From positions 74,987 through 138,986 of the forward strand of contig JBCDAU010000012.1 of the NCBI GenBank assembly GCA_039185015.1: 64,000 nt of DNA, written 5' to 3'. Below are positions 36,748 through 44,984 of this stretch, piece after piece. The stretch's first letter is position 1. Every line of letters begins with the position of its first letter. Made by a program: the position numbers and the translations under genes. Source of the DNA: JBCBSZ01 sp039185015. GTDB taxonomy: Bacteria; Actinomycetota; Acidimicrobiia; Acidimicrobiales; Poriferisodalaceae. The notes under the pieces are model-generated. The model was not told the origin of the DNA, did no database searches, and saw only the letters and a list, made by a program, of their open reading frames with translations.

Positions 36748-38010
36748 GTGAGCTCGAACCATCCGCTGCGCTCGCTCAAGGAGCGCAACGCCCGAGTGTT
36801 CTTCGCCGGGCTCGGGCTGTCGGCGATCGGCACCTGGGCCCACAACACCGCCGTCGTGCTGCTCGTGCGGGAGCTCGGCGGCGGAGGTCTCGAGCTGGGC
36901 ATCGCCGCCGCCTGCCAGTTCGGGCCGATGCTCCTCTTCGGGCTCCACGCCGGCGCGTTCGCCGACCGCTCCGACCGGTTCCGCCTCACGATCCGGCTCC
37001 AGATGGCCCTGGCGGTCGTCGCGTTCGGGCTCGGGATCATCGTGCTCACGGACAACGCGACGCTCTCGATCGTCTACGGGGCGACCGTGGTCTTCGGTGG
37101 TCTCACCGCCCTCGAGAACCCGACGAGGCGGACCTTCGCCACCGAGCTGGTCCCACCGGAGAACCTCGGCAACATCCTCGCGCTCAACACCTCGGTCATG
37201 ACCGGCGCCCGCATCTTCGGCCCAGCGCTCGCCGCGCTGCTGGCGGAGGTCACCAGCACGGCCTGGGTGTTCCTCGGCAACGGCATCAGCTACGCCGCGG
37301 TGCTGGTCGCGCTCCTCCGGATGGACCAGACCCGCCTGCACCGGCTCGAGCGGGCGAGGCCGAGCGGGTCGCCCGTGCGCGACGTGCTCCGCGAGCTGTG
37401 GGGCATCCCGACGCTGCGGATCACGCTCATCGCCTTCGCCGTCATCTCGACCTTCGCCTACAACCACTCGGTCTCGTTGCCCCTGCTCGTCTCCGATCGG
37501 CTGCAGGAGGACGACGCCGTCTTCGGGTGGTTGCTGTCGGCCATGAGCGTCGGCAACGTGATCGGCGCGCTGACCGTCGCCCGCTTCGACCGCACACCGA
37601 ACGCCTGGGTCTTCGGCGCCGCCGGCGCGCTCGCGCTCAGCCTCGGCGCGCTGTCGTTCTCGACGTCGCTCGCGATCGCCATCCCGCTCGTGATCGCCTT
37701 CGGCATCTCGGCGACCGCGTTCGTCAACTCCTCGAACAACGTCGTGCAGGAGCGGATCGACCCGACCTTCCGGAGCCGGGCGTTGGCCCTCACGAGCGTG
37801 CTCTTCATCGGCAGCACGCCGATCGGCGGGCCGATCACGGGGATCATCGGCGACACCGCCGGGGCGGTCTGGGCGAACCTCTACGGCGCGATCATCAGCG
37901 CCGTCGCGGCGACGGTGGGCTGGTTCGTGCTGCGGCGGGTGCTGGCCACTGATGGGGTTGGACGAGGTGCGGTCGGGCACGATGGAGGATCCCAGCGTCC
38001 CGTGAGGTGA
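36748..38010 (+). CDS. MFS transporter (EntS/MFS_3-like exporter)
   Basis: A 420-residue major facilitator with about 12 hydrophobic segments. The N-terminal RNARVFFAGLGLSAIGTWAHNTAVVLLV and the ENPTRRTFATELVPPENLGNILALN loop are hallmarks of the MFS_3/enterobactin-exporter-like group, which exports siderophores, macrolides or other small molecules. The GTG start lies 17 nt after the LuxR stop, so co-transcription is likely. That raises the chance that it exports a product linked to that regulator (inference). The P450 gene begins 3 nt after its stop. Confidence 0.88.
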   Translation: MSSNHPLRSLKERNARVFFAGLGLSAIGTWAHNTAVVLLVRELGGGGLELGIAAACQFGPMLLFGLHAGAFADRSDRFRLTIRLQMALAVVAFGLGIIVLTDNATLSIVYGATVVFGGLTALENPTRRTFATELVPPENLGNILALNTSVMTGARIFGPALAALLAEVTSTAWVFLGNGISYAAVLVALLRMDQTRLHRLERARPSGSPVRDVLRELWGIPTLRITLIAFAVISTFAYNHSVSLPLLVSDRLQEDDAVFGWLLSAMSVGNVIGALTVARFDRTPNAWVFGAAGALALSLGALSFSTSLAIAIPLVIAFGISATAFVNSSNNVVQERIDPTFRSRALALTSVLFIGSTPIGGPITGIIGDTAGAVWANLYGAIISAVAATVGWFVLRRVLATDGVGRGAVGHDGGSQRPVR

Positions 38011-38013
38011 CCC

Positions 38014-39273
38014 GTGCCCGCATCAGCATCCCGACTGGTCGACACCGCCTTCTGGCAGCTTCCCCTGCACGAGCGGATGCTCGAGATCGAGGAGATGCGG
38101 GAGCAGGCTCCGATCCACACGGTGGGCTACGTCAACGAGCTGATCGACGCCCACGAGGAGTTCCACGCGGTCCTCACCTTCGACGAGGCCGTGCACATCT
38201 CCAAGAACCCGAAGGACTTCTGCTCGGGCAAGGGAGCGACATCCATCGTCGATCTCCCTGCCGAGATGCTCGAGTACTTCGGCGGGTTCATCAACATGGA
38301 CGACCCGCGCCACGCACGGCAGCGCACGATCGTCGCTCGGACCTTCACCCCGAAGTCGCTGCAGGGCGTGCTCGACTCGGTCGAGACGATCTGCGCCGAG
38401 GTCATCGACGGCTTCTGCGAGCAGGGCGAGGTCGACCTGGTCGAGGCGCTCTCCCAGCCGTTCCCGCTCCTGGTCATCTGCGACATGATGGGCATCCCCC
38501 GCAGCGACTTCGACCGGGTGCTGCGGGCGACCAACGTCATCCTCGGCGCCGGCGACCCTGAGTTCCTCGAGGGTCGGGACCCGATGCAGGCAGCGATCGA
38601 GTCCGGCATCGAGCTCGTCACGTTGATGAACGAGCTGGCGGCGCACAAGCGGGCCAATCCTGCCGATGACCTCACCTCGAAGCTCGTCAACCAGGAGTTC
38701 GACGAGGACGTCCTGACGCCGGAGGAGCTCGGCTCGTTCTTCATCCTCCTGGCGGTCGCCGGCAACGACACCACCCGCAACGCCACGACCTACGCCGTCG
38801 ATCTGCTCTCGCGGCACCCCGATCAGCGGGCGATCCTGATGGACGATCTCGAAGGCGTCGGGCCGACGGCGGTCGAGGAGATCGTTCGGGCATCGTCGCC
38901 GGTCAACTTCATGCGGCGGACCGTGACCCACGACCTCAGCATCGGCGGCCGGGACTTCACCGAGGGCGACCGCATGATCCTCTTCTACGGTGCCGCCAAC
39001 CGCGACCCGAAGACGTTCACGGATCCGCATCGGTTCGACGTGCAGCGCGACCCCAACCCCCACGTCGGGTTCGGCGGCCCCGGCCCGCACTTCTGCCTCG
39101 GGGCCCACCTCGCCCGCCGCGAGGTCAACGTGATGCTCCGACAGCTCTACTCGCGGCTGCCCGACATCGAGACCGCCGGCGAGCCGGTCCCGCTCGAGGC
39201 CGCCGGCGTGCCGCTCGTGACCGGCATCAAGCGGCTGCCGGTCACCTTCACGCCGAGCGCGCCGGTCGGCTGA
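38014..39273 (+). CDS. Cytochrome P450
   Basis: A 419-residue bacterial class I P450. The I-helix oxygen-binding motif AGNDTTRN lies near 249-256, the K-helix ExxR (EEIVR) near 289, and the haem loop FGGPGPHFCLGAHLAR has the cysteine ligand at C361. The sequence resembles the CYP125/CYP142-CYP123 clan of actinobacterial steroid and terpenoid hydroxylases, but no family number can be assigned by eye. The GTG start lies 3 nt after the MFS stop. No ferredoxin is adjacent. Confidence 0.92.
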   Translation: MPASASRLVDTAFWQLPLHERMLEIEEMREQAPIHTVGYVNELIDAHEEFHAVLTFDEAVHISKNPKDFCSGKGATSIVDLPAEMLEYFGGFINMDDPRHARQRTIVARTFTPKSLQGVLDSVETICAEVIDGFCEQGEVDLVEALSQPFPLLVICDMMGIPRSDFDRVLRATNVILGAGDPEFLEGRDPMQAAIESGIELVTLMNELAAHKRANPADDLTSKLVNQEFDEDVLTPEELGSFFILLAVAGNDTTRNATTYAVDLLSRHPDQRAILMDDLEGVGPTAVEEIVRASSPVNFMRRTVTHDLSIGGRDFTEGDRMILFYGAANRDPKTFTDPHRFDVQRDPNPHVGFGGPGPHFCLGAHLARREVNVMLRQLYSRLPDIETAGEPVPLEAAGVPLVTGIKRLPVTFTPSAPVG

Positions 39274-39285
39274 CGCGACGGCCGA

Positions 39286-40218
39286 TCAGCCCCGGAGCGC
39301 CGCCAGCTGCTCGGTGTGCGCCGGGAGGTGGCGGGTGGCCTGGATCTCGATGGCGATCGTGCCCCACGGCATCGGCTGTTCGAGCACGACCTCGCCATCG
39401 CTGACGAAGCGGCAGGGCACGGCCGTCGCTCGCTGATCGGGATCGAGGCGACGAGCGGCGCCGATCGCCTGGGCCGCTGCAGCTCGGGCGAAGGCCAGCA
39501 ACCCGGCCCGGTCGCCCGCTGCGTCGATCACGGAGCGGAGGACCTCCGGGCGCTGGCACACCTCGTTGTCGAACGTCGGCGACCGCTGGTGGATGAGCGC
39601 GTGGGCGACAGCGGTCAGGCTGAGATCGTTCAGCGCGACGTGGGCCAGCACCTCGTCGGCGCCCCACTGGCCCGGATCGGCCGCACCGAACCCGTCGCGG
39701 TCGGCCTCGGCGAGGAACGCTTCATAGGCGGAGCGCAGCGGCTCGAGGTCGGCGCCGTCCGCCGGCTCCTCGACCCCGTCGGCGAAGTGGTCGAGCACGT
39801 GCCCCCAGGCCGACGGGCCGACGTAGCTGCGGCGATGACCGAACCCGTCCTCGCCGAAGGACTCCCATCCGTCGTGGCGTATCTGGACCCGGGTCCCTGC
39901 GTCGACCTGCTCGAAGGTGACCTCGACCCGACTGGACGAGGCCTCGTCGCGCCCCGGGTGCCAGGCGAGCACGAAGCCCGTTGGCGGATCCCAACCGAGC
40001 ACCTCGGCCCAGATGGCTTGCCGCCCATCCGTGGCCGTCTCGACGACCTGACCGTCGACGAAGCGCACGCCGCCGGAGTCGGCCTGGAAGATCCCGTGGG
40101 AGGGCAGGGGCCACCAGGCGCCGATCTCGTCGACGAAGGCCCGGAAGGTCCGCTCGGGATCGCGTGCCACCGTGGCGGTGCGGATGACCGGCGGGGCCGG
40201 CTGGATCGTCGGGCTCAT
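39286..40218 (-). CDS. SRPBCC (AHSA1-like) domain fused to a DinB/mycothiol-type domain
   Basis: A 310-residue two-domain protein. Residues ~10-155 form a START/SRPBCC hydrophobic-cavity domain (ARDPERTFRAFVDEIGAWWPLPSH, SSRVEVTFEQVDAGTRVQIRHDGW). Residues ~165-310 look like a DinB-type four-helix domain (WGADEVLAHVALNDLSLTAVAHALIHQRS, LLAFARAAAAQAI). Its ATG overlaps the ArsR stop codon by 4 nt (ATGA), so translation is coupled. ArsR-SRPBCC pairs are common, but the fused second domain is less usual. Function unknown; a sensor or detoxification role is a guess. Confidence 0.75.
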   Translation of the reverse strand: MSPTIQPAPPVIRTATVARDPERTFRAFVDEIGAWWPLPSHGIFQADSGGVRFVDGQVVETATDGRQAIWAEVLGWDPPTGFVLAWHPGRDEASSSRVEVTFEQVDAGTRVQIRHDGWESFGEDGFGHRRSYVGPSAWGHVLDHFADGVEEPADGADLEPLRSAYEAFLAEADRDGFGAADPGQWGADEVLAHVALNDLSLTAVAHALIHQRSPTFDNEVCQRPEVLRSVIDAAGDRAGLLAFARAAAAQAIGAARRLDPDQRATAVPCRFVSDGEVVLEQPMPWGTIAIEIQATRHLPAHTEQLAALRG

Positions 40219-40535
40219 GAGGTCGCTCCCGTGTCGTCGCTGGACTCGACGTGATCGACGAAGGCGGTCAGGACGTCGTCCCAGAACGAGTCCACCCACG
40301 CCCGAACCTCGCCGAGCGTGCCGAGGTCGACGGAGTAGAGCCGTCGGGTCCCGTGTTCCCGCACTCGAACCAGGCCGGCGTCGTGCAGCACCCGGAGGTG
40401 CTGCGACACGGCGGACTGCGTCACCGGCAGGGCGTCGGTCAGCTCGCGCACGGTCTGCTCGCCGTCGCGGAGCAGTCGGAGGACCGCCCTGCGGTTCGGG
40501 TTGCCCAGCGCATCGAGCGCCGCTTCATCAGTCAC
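40215..40535 (-). CDS. ArsR-family winged-helix regulator
   Basis: A 106-residue ArsR/SmtB-type repressor: NPNRRAVLRLLRDGEQTVRE (helices 2-3), the recognition helix TQSAVSQHLRVLHDAGLV and the wing VREHGTRRLYSVD. No metal-binding cysteine motif is present, so it probably responds to something other than metal. The GTG start at 40535 lies next to the palindrome CTAAT-G-ATTAG (40538-40548), a likely autoregulatory site overlapping its promoter. It is co-translated with the SRPBCC-DinB gene and tail-to-head with the TetR gene at 40552. Confidence 0.88.
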   Translation of the reverse strand: MTDEAALDALGNPNRRAVLRLLRDGEQTVRELTDALPVTQSAVSQHLRVLHDAGLVRVREHGTRRLYSVDLGTLGEVRAWVDSFWDDVLTAFVDHVESSDDTGATS

Positions 40536-40537
40536 AA

Positions 40538-40548
40538 CTAATGATTAG
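40538..40548. promoter_or_regulatory. Palindrome at the ArsR promoter
   Basis: CTAAT-G-ATTAG is a perfect 5-1-5 inverted repeat 2 nt upstream of the ArsR GTG, inside its AT-rich promoter; a candidate ArsR operator. Confidence 0.4.
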
Positions 40549-40551
40549 CAT

Positions 40552-41157
40552 CTACTGATGGAAGGTGCAACCGCCCGACGAGGTGGATGGCGGGTTCCAG
40601 TCGGGGGCGATCGAACGCAGGACGGTCCGGGCATGCTCGGCGAGCTCGGTCGCCGGCGCGCTGCGCCTGGCGTGGACCATGAGCCCCTGGAAGGCGAGGT
40701 CGACCGAGACCGTCGCCGAGCCGGCGTCGACACCGGGCGCGAGCTGCCCGGCCGCAGCCGCCCGCTCGAACTGCGCGGCGAAGCCGTCACGGATCATCGC
40801 GAAACCGCGGGCCATCACATCGTCGAGCTCGGCGGCGAGGGCGGGGTGCTCGGTCGCCGTCGCCGTGAGGAGGCATCCCGTCAACCGATCGCCGTCGGCC
40901 GGTGGCACGAGGGCGGAGTCGAGGAAGCGCCAGACGTTGTCGAGGGGGTCGCCGTCGGCGGGCAGGTACCGCTCGATGCGACGGCCGATGACCTGATCGA
41001 CGTACTGCTCGAGCACGACCCGGGCGAGACCGTCCTTGCTCCCGAAGCGCCGATAGATGGACGGCGCCTTCAGCTCCAGCTCCGACTCGAGCTCGCGGAT
41101 CGAGGTGGCCGACCAGCCTCGGCGCCAGAAGGCCCGCATGGCGCGATCGACCACCAC
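40552..41157 (-). CDS. TetR/AcrR family transcriptional regulator
   Basis: A TetR repressor with helix-turn-helix MRAFWRRGWSATSIRELESE, then LKAPSIYRRFGSKDGL. The GTG at 41157 gives 201 residues, but in-frame homology continues upstream as PRAPKFDEDV, the usual TetR N-terminus. The only start-like codon there is a CTG at 41187, with GGGAAGGA about 8 nt before it. Translation may therefore begin at that CTG (211 residues). It is divergent from the haloalkane dehalogenase gene across a palindromic promoter region and probably represses it. Confidence 0.85.
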   Translation of the reverse strand: MVVDRAMRAFWRRGWSATSIRELESELELKAPSIYRRFGSKDGLARVVLEQYVDQVIGRRIERYLPADGDPLDNVWRFLDSALVPPADGDRLTGCLLTATATEHPALAAELDDVMARGFAMIRDGFAAQFERAAAAGQLAPGVDAGSATVSVDLAFQGLMVHARRSAPATELAEHARTVLRSIAPDWNPPSTSSGGCTFHQ

Positions 41158-41213
41158 GTCCTCGTCGAACTTCGGTGCTCTCGGCAGGTGCGCGTCCTTC
41201 CCGCTTCCGGTGG

Positions 41214-41243
41214 TTGACGATGATAGCGAGCGTTACCTAACGT
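41214..41243 (+). promoter_or_regulatory. Promoter and operator for haloalkane dehalogenase
   Basis: TTGACG (41214-41219), an 18-nt spacer and TAACGT (41238-41243) form a sigma70-like promoter. The inverted repeat CGTTA-CC-TAACG (41231-41242) overlaps the -10, a position suited to repression by the divergent TetR. Confidence 0.55.
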
Positions 41244-41270
41244 CCGCCACAACGAGCCCGAGGGAGCCCG

Positions 41271-42143
41271 ATGTCCGACTTCGATGCCACACCACTGACC
41301 AAGTCCCACGCCACCGTCGACGGCAAGCGCATGGCGTACCACGAGCGCGGCGAGGGCGACCCGGTGGTCTTCCTCCACGGCAACCCGACGTCGTCGTACC
41401 TCTGGCGCAACATCATCCCGCACGTCGCCGACCGCGCCCGCTGCATCGCCCCGGACCTCATCGGGCAGGGCGACTCCGACAAGCTCGACGACACCGGACC
41501 CGACTCGTACCGCTTCGTCGAGCACCGTCACTACCTCGACGGGCTCCTCGATCAGCTCGACCTGGGCGACCGCGTCACCCTCGTGATCCACGACTGGGGG
41601 TCGGCGCTCGGCTTCGACTGGGCCAATCGCCACCGCGACCGCGTCGCGGGCATCGCCTTCATGGAGGCGCTCGTCCGCCCGGTGACCTGGGCGGAGTGGC
41701 CCGAGGCGGCGACCGACATCTTCCAGGCCTTCCGCTCCCCTGCCGGTGAGGACATGGTCATCGGCAAGAACCTCTTCGTGGAGGCGGTGCTGCCGGGCTC
41801 GATCCAGCGGGAGCTCACCGAGGAGGAGATGAACGAGTACCGGCGCCCGTTCGTCGAGCCCGAGCACCGGCGCCCGACGCTGACCTGGCCGCGACAGATC
41901 GCCATCGACGGCGAGCCTGCCGACGTCCACGACATCAAGGCGGCCTACGCCGAGTGGCTGCCGACCGCGCCGTTCCCGAAGCTGTTCGTCAACGCAGAAC
42001 CGGGCGCGATCCTCACCGGCGAGGTACGGGAGTTCGTGCGCACGTGGTCGAACCTGACCGAGGTCACCGTCGCCGGGAGCCACTTCGTCCAGGAGGACAG
42101 CCCGCACGAGATCGGCCAGGCGATCGCCGACTGGATGGGTTGA
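41271..42143 (+). CDS. Haloalkane dehalogenase (DhaA/LinB subfamily)
   Basis: A 290-residue alpha/beta hydrolase with the full haloalkane-dehalogenase active site: nucleophile D108 with W109 (HDWGSALGF), halide-binding N38 (HGNPTSSYLWR), catalytic acid E132 (FMEALV) and base H271 (VAGSHFVQED). Acid position and numbering match LinB/DhaA rather than DhlA. It would hydrolyse haloalkanes to alcohols and halide. The ATG has a GAGGGA ribosome binding site and a sigma70-like promoter overlapped by an inverted repeat, consistent with TetR control. It is cytoplasmic (no signal peptide). Confidence 0.93.
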   Translation: MSDFDATPLTKSHATVDGKRMAYHERGEGDPVVFLHGNPTSSYLWRNIIPHVADRARCIAPDLIGQGDSDKLDDTGPDSYRFVEHRHYLDGLLDQLDLGDRVTLVIHDWGSALGFDWANRHRDRVAGIAFMEALVRPVTWAEWPEAATDIFQAFRSPAGEDMVIGKNLFVEAVLPGSIQRELTEEEMNEYRRPFVEPEHRRPTLTWPRQIAIDGEPADVHDIKAAYAEWLPTAPFPKLFVNAEPGAILTGEVREFVRTWSNLTEVTVAGSHFVQEDSPHEIGQAIADWMG

Positions 42144-42147
42144 GGGC

Positions 42148-43326
42148 TCAGACCACGCGCCGGCGCCGGTCGAGCGCGGTCAGCGCCTCGTCGAGCTGAG
42201 CGTTCGTCCAACCCTCGTCGAGGGCTCGCCGGACGATGTCGGCCTGGGTCGCCGGGGCGAGTCCGTCGACCGGCGGGTCGTTGTCGAGGTCGCTGGGGAA
42301 CGCGTAGCCCTCCGCCGCGGCGCCGAGCGCAGCGCCGACCGCCCGCTCCGACCAGCCGGCGTCGCGTCGACGGCGGAGCGCGGGGTAGATCGCCCGCACG
42401 ACGGCGGTGCGGTCGACGCGCTCCATCGCCCGCCCGAGCGGACTGGAGACCTGCAGCAGGTTCGCCACGCGCCGCACGTCTGCGCTGCGGTTGTCGCCGG
42501 CTGCGTGGAGGAGCGCGGGATTGAAGAACACGGCGTCACCGACGTCCAGCGGGAGCTGCACGAACCGCTCCTCGAACGCCGCCGCCACCTCGGGCTGCCG
42601 GTACGCCAGGTACCCGAGCGGGTACTTCTGCGAGTGGGGCAGCAGCTTGGTCGGCCCGGACTCGATCGGCATCTCGCAGTGCGCGACCGCCCCCTGGAGG
42701 GTGAGCATCGGCGACATGGTGTGGACGTGATGTGGGAACCGGGCCACCTCGTCGTCGGTCATGAAGCCGAGGTGGTAGTCGCGGTGCGGTGCCTGGGCCG
42801 CCCCGCCGGGGTTCACGACGTTGATCTGAGCGGTGACCTGGTACCCCGGGCCGAGCCACGCCTCGGACGCCAGCGCGATCGTCTCGCTGGCGTAGTAGTC
42901 GACGAAGGTGCCCGGGTCGTCCAGGGCGAGCTTCTCGAGGGTGTTCCAGGCTCGTTCGTTGGCGCCGGCGACCGCGAAGTGGTCGGCGGCGCTGATGCCC
43001 GCCTCACGCTCCCGTCGAAGGATCGTGTCGCAGACCGCGCTGGAGCGATGGACCGCGTCGGGGTCGACCGCACCGCGGAAGGCGACGACGCCAGGCCCGG
43101 CGCCGATCGCGTGGGCGATCTCCCCCAGCACGCGCCGACGACGGTCGAGGTCGTCGACGATCTCCTCGACGGCGGCCGCGTCGTAGACGATGACGCCGGA
43201 CTCGACGCCGATCGCGTGCTCGTAAAGAGACTCGTCGGTGTCGACGTCGACGACGCGGAGGAGGTCGTCGAGATCGACGTCGCTCACGGTCCAGAAGCCG
43301 TCGTGGGAGCGCACCCGGTGGTCCAT
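42148..43326 (-). CDS. Phytanoyl-CoA dioxygenase family protein
   Basis: A 392-residue Fe(II)/2OG oxygenase-like protein. The HxD motif is in APHRDYHLGF, and a distal histidine with following arginine is in LLHAAGDNRSADVRR. Between them lie VAHCEMPIESGPTKLLPHSQ and FFNPALL strands of the double-stranded beta helix. The N-terminal ~130 residues and C-terminal helical tail are longer than minimal PhyH proteins. The ATG is set by a minus-strand TAAACT box (plus 43334-43339) 7 nt upstream. It is convergent with the dehalogenase gene. Substrate unknown. Confidence 0.82.
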   Translation of the reverse strand: MDHRVRSHDGFWTVSDVDLDDLLRVVDVDTDESLYEHAIGVESGVIVYDAAAVEEIVDDLDRRRRVLGEIAHAIGAGPGVVAFRGAVDPDAVHRSSAVCDTILRREREAGISAADHFAVAGANERAWNTLEKLALDDPGTFVDYYASETIALASEAWLGPGYQVTAQINVVNPGGAAQAPHRDYHLGFMTDDEVARFPHHVHTMSPMLTLQGAVAHCEMPIESGPTKLLPHSQKYPLGYLAYRQPEVAAAFEERFVQLPLDVGDAVFFNPALLHAAGDNRSADVRRVANLLQVSSPLGRAMERVDRTAVVRAIYPALRRRRDAGWSERAVGAALGAAAEGYAFPSDLDNDPPVDGLAPATQADIVRRALDEGWTNAQLDEALTALDRRRRVV

Positions 43327-43406
43327 GGGCGGCAGTTTAGAGCGCTCCAACGCGGGCTGCCCGAAAACCGCCGGTGGGGTCGAAGCTCCGGTGCGAGGGT
43401 GATGCC

Positions 43407-44192
43407 ATGACGATCGACCCCGCCACCGCATCCGACCTCGGCGCCCGGTTCGCCGAGCTGCACGCCGAGGGCACCTTCCTCCTCGTGAACGTGGCCGACC
43501 CCGTCACCGCGGCGGCGGTCGTCGCCGCCGGGGCGCGGTCGATCGCGACCTCCAGCGGTGCCCACGCCGCCCTGATCGGACGCCGGGACGCCGCCGGCGC
43601 CGTCTCGATGGACGAGCACGCCGAGCACACCGAGCAGCTCGTCGCCGCCGCATCGACCGTCCCCTGCAACGTCGACGCCGAGAACGGCTACGGCCACGAG
43701 CCCGAGGACGTCGCTGCGGCCGTCCGACGCTTCGCGGCCACCGGAGCGGCAGGCATGGGGATCGAGGACTGGTCGGGCGACGCCGACCGAGGCGTGTACG
43801 ACCGAGCCCTGACCGTCGCTCGCATCGAGGCAGCGGTCGAGGCCGCAGCGGCGCTGGACCGTCCCTTCCTCGTCACGGGCCGGACCGAGGTCCTGCTCTA
43901 CGACCTCGACGGCGGCATCAGCGAGGCCCTTGCCCGGCTCCAGGGGATGGCCGAGGTCGGCGCGCACTGCCTCTACGCCCCCGGCACGAGGAGCCTCGAT
44001 TCGGTGCGAACGGTCGTGGCGGACGCCGGCGGTCCCGTGAACGTCCTCGCCGCGCCGTGGCGTGACGGCGCGCCGACCGTCGCCGAGATCGCCGAGGCCG
44101 GCGCTCGCCGCATCAGCCTGGGCGGCGCGCTCTTCACCGCCCAGGTGAAGTTCGCCGCAGCCGAGGTCGGGCGCCTGGTCGACGAGCTCTGA
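43407..44192 (+). CDS. Isocitrate lyase/PEP mutase family protein
   Basis: A 261-residue TIM-barrel protein of the PEP mutase/isocitrate lyase superfamily. The Mg2+-binding segment is present (NVDAENGYGHEPEDVAAAVR) with GIED after it. The ATSSGAHAALIGRRD loop corresponds to the substrate loop. It is shorter than true isocitrate lyases and lacks their KKCGH-type catalytic loop, so it is likelier an oxaloacetate decarboxylase- or phosphonate-type lyase. The ATG follows a CGAGGGT ribosome binding site. It is divergent from the PhyH-like gene. Confidence 0.83.
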   Translation: MTIDPATASDLGARFAELHAEGTFLLVNVADPVTAAAVVAAGARSIATSSGAHAALIGRRDAAGAVSMDEHAEHTEQLVAAASTVPCNVDAENGYGHEPEDVAAAVRRFAATGAAGMGIEDWSGDADRGVYDRALTVARIEAAVEAAAALDRPFLVTGRTEVLLYDLDGGISEALARLQGMAEVGAHCLYAPGTRSLDSVRTVVADAGGPVNVLAAPWRDGAPTVAEIAEAGARRISLGGALFTAQVKFAAAEVGRLVDEL

Positions 44193-44219
44193 TGCCCTCG
44201 GCCCGACCTCGCCGACCGG

Positions 44220-44984
44220 TCATCGGGCGGTGTAGCCGGCATCGACGTGGACGATCTCGCCGGTGACGTAGCTGGCGTCGTCCGAGGCGAGGAACGCGAC
44301 GACCTTGGCGACCTCGATCGGTTCGGCGAGGCGCTTCATCGGGATCGTGGCATCGGCGAGCGCCTGGAGCTCGTCCTCGGTCGGTGAGGTCGGACGGTGC
44401 GAGGACAGCATGGGGGTGCGCACCTCCCCCGGGGCGACCGCGTTGGCCCTGATGCCCTGCTCGACGTGGTCGAGGGCGAGCGCACGGGTGAGTTGGTGCA
44501 CGGCGCCCTTCGAGGCGCAGTAGGCCAGGGCGCCCGCCGACCCGACCGCTCCCCAGATCGATCCGAAGTTCACGATGGCCCCGAAACCGGCGTCGATCAT
44601 CGGTCCGAGGGCGGCCCTGCAGCAGTAGAAGGTGCCGTCGACGTTGATGCTCATCACCCGATGCCAGTCGTCGTCGGAGGTCTCCGTCGCTCCGGCTCGG
44701 TGGATCGTCCCGGCGGCGTTCACGAGCACGTCGAGGCGACCGAACCGCTCCACGACGTCGGCGACCAACTCGTCGCAGAACGCCGACCGGCTGACGTCAC
44801 CGGTTCGCACGAGCACGCCGGGAGCGCCACGGTCATGGCAGTCCCGCCCCACGGCCGTCGCCCCGGCCTCGTCGATGTCGACCACGACGACCGCGTCGCC
44901 CCCTTCGGCGAGGAGGCGAGCCGTCGCTGCCCCCATGCCCGACGCTCCCCCGGTCACGACGGCCACCCGATCGGAGCGGGTCAC
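44220..44984 (-). CDS. SDR family oxidoreductase (FabG-like)
   Basis: A 254-residue classical SDR: TGGASGMGAATARLL near 11-25, the cofactor-choice aspartate in VVVDIDE suggesting NAD(H), NAAGT, the GSIWGAVGSAGALAYCASK catalytic serine/tyrosine/lysine block and the closing VTGEIVHVDAGY. Its GTG start overlaps the TGA of the upstream SDR gene by 4 nt (GTGA), so the pair is translationally coupled. It probably oxidises a secondary alcohol in the same pathway as its partner. Confidence 0.9.
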   Translation of the reverse strand: MTRSDRVAVVTGGASGMGAATARLLAEGGDAVVVVDIDEAGATAVGRDCHDRGAPGVLVRTGDVSRSAFCDELVADVVERFGRLDVLVNAAGTIHRAGATETSDDDWHRVMSINVDGTFYCCRAALGPMIDAGFGAIVNFGSIWGAVGSAGALAYCASKGAVHQLTRALALDHVEQGIRANAVAPGEVRTPMLSSHRPTSPTEDELQALADATIPMKRLAEPIEVAKVVAFLASDDASYVTGEIVHVDAGYTAR

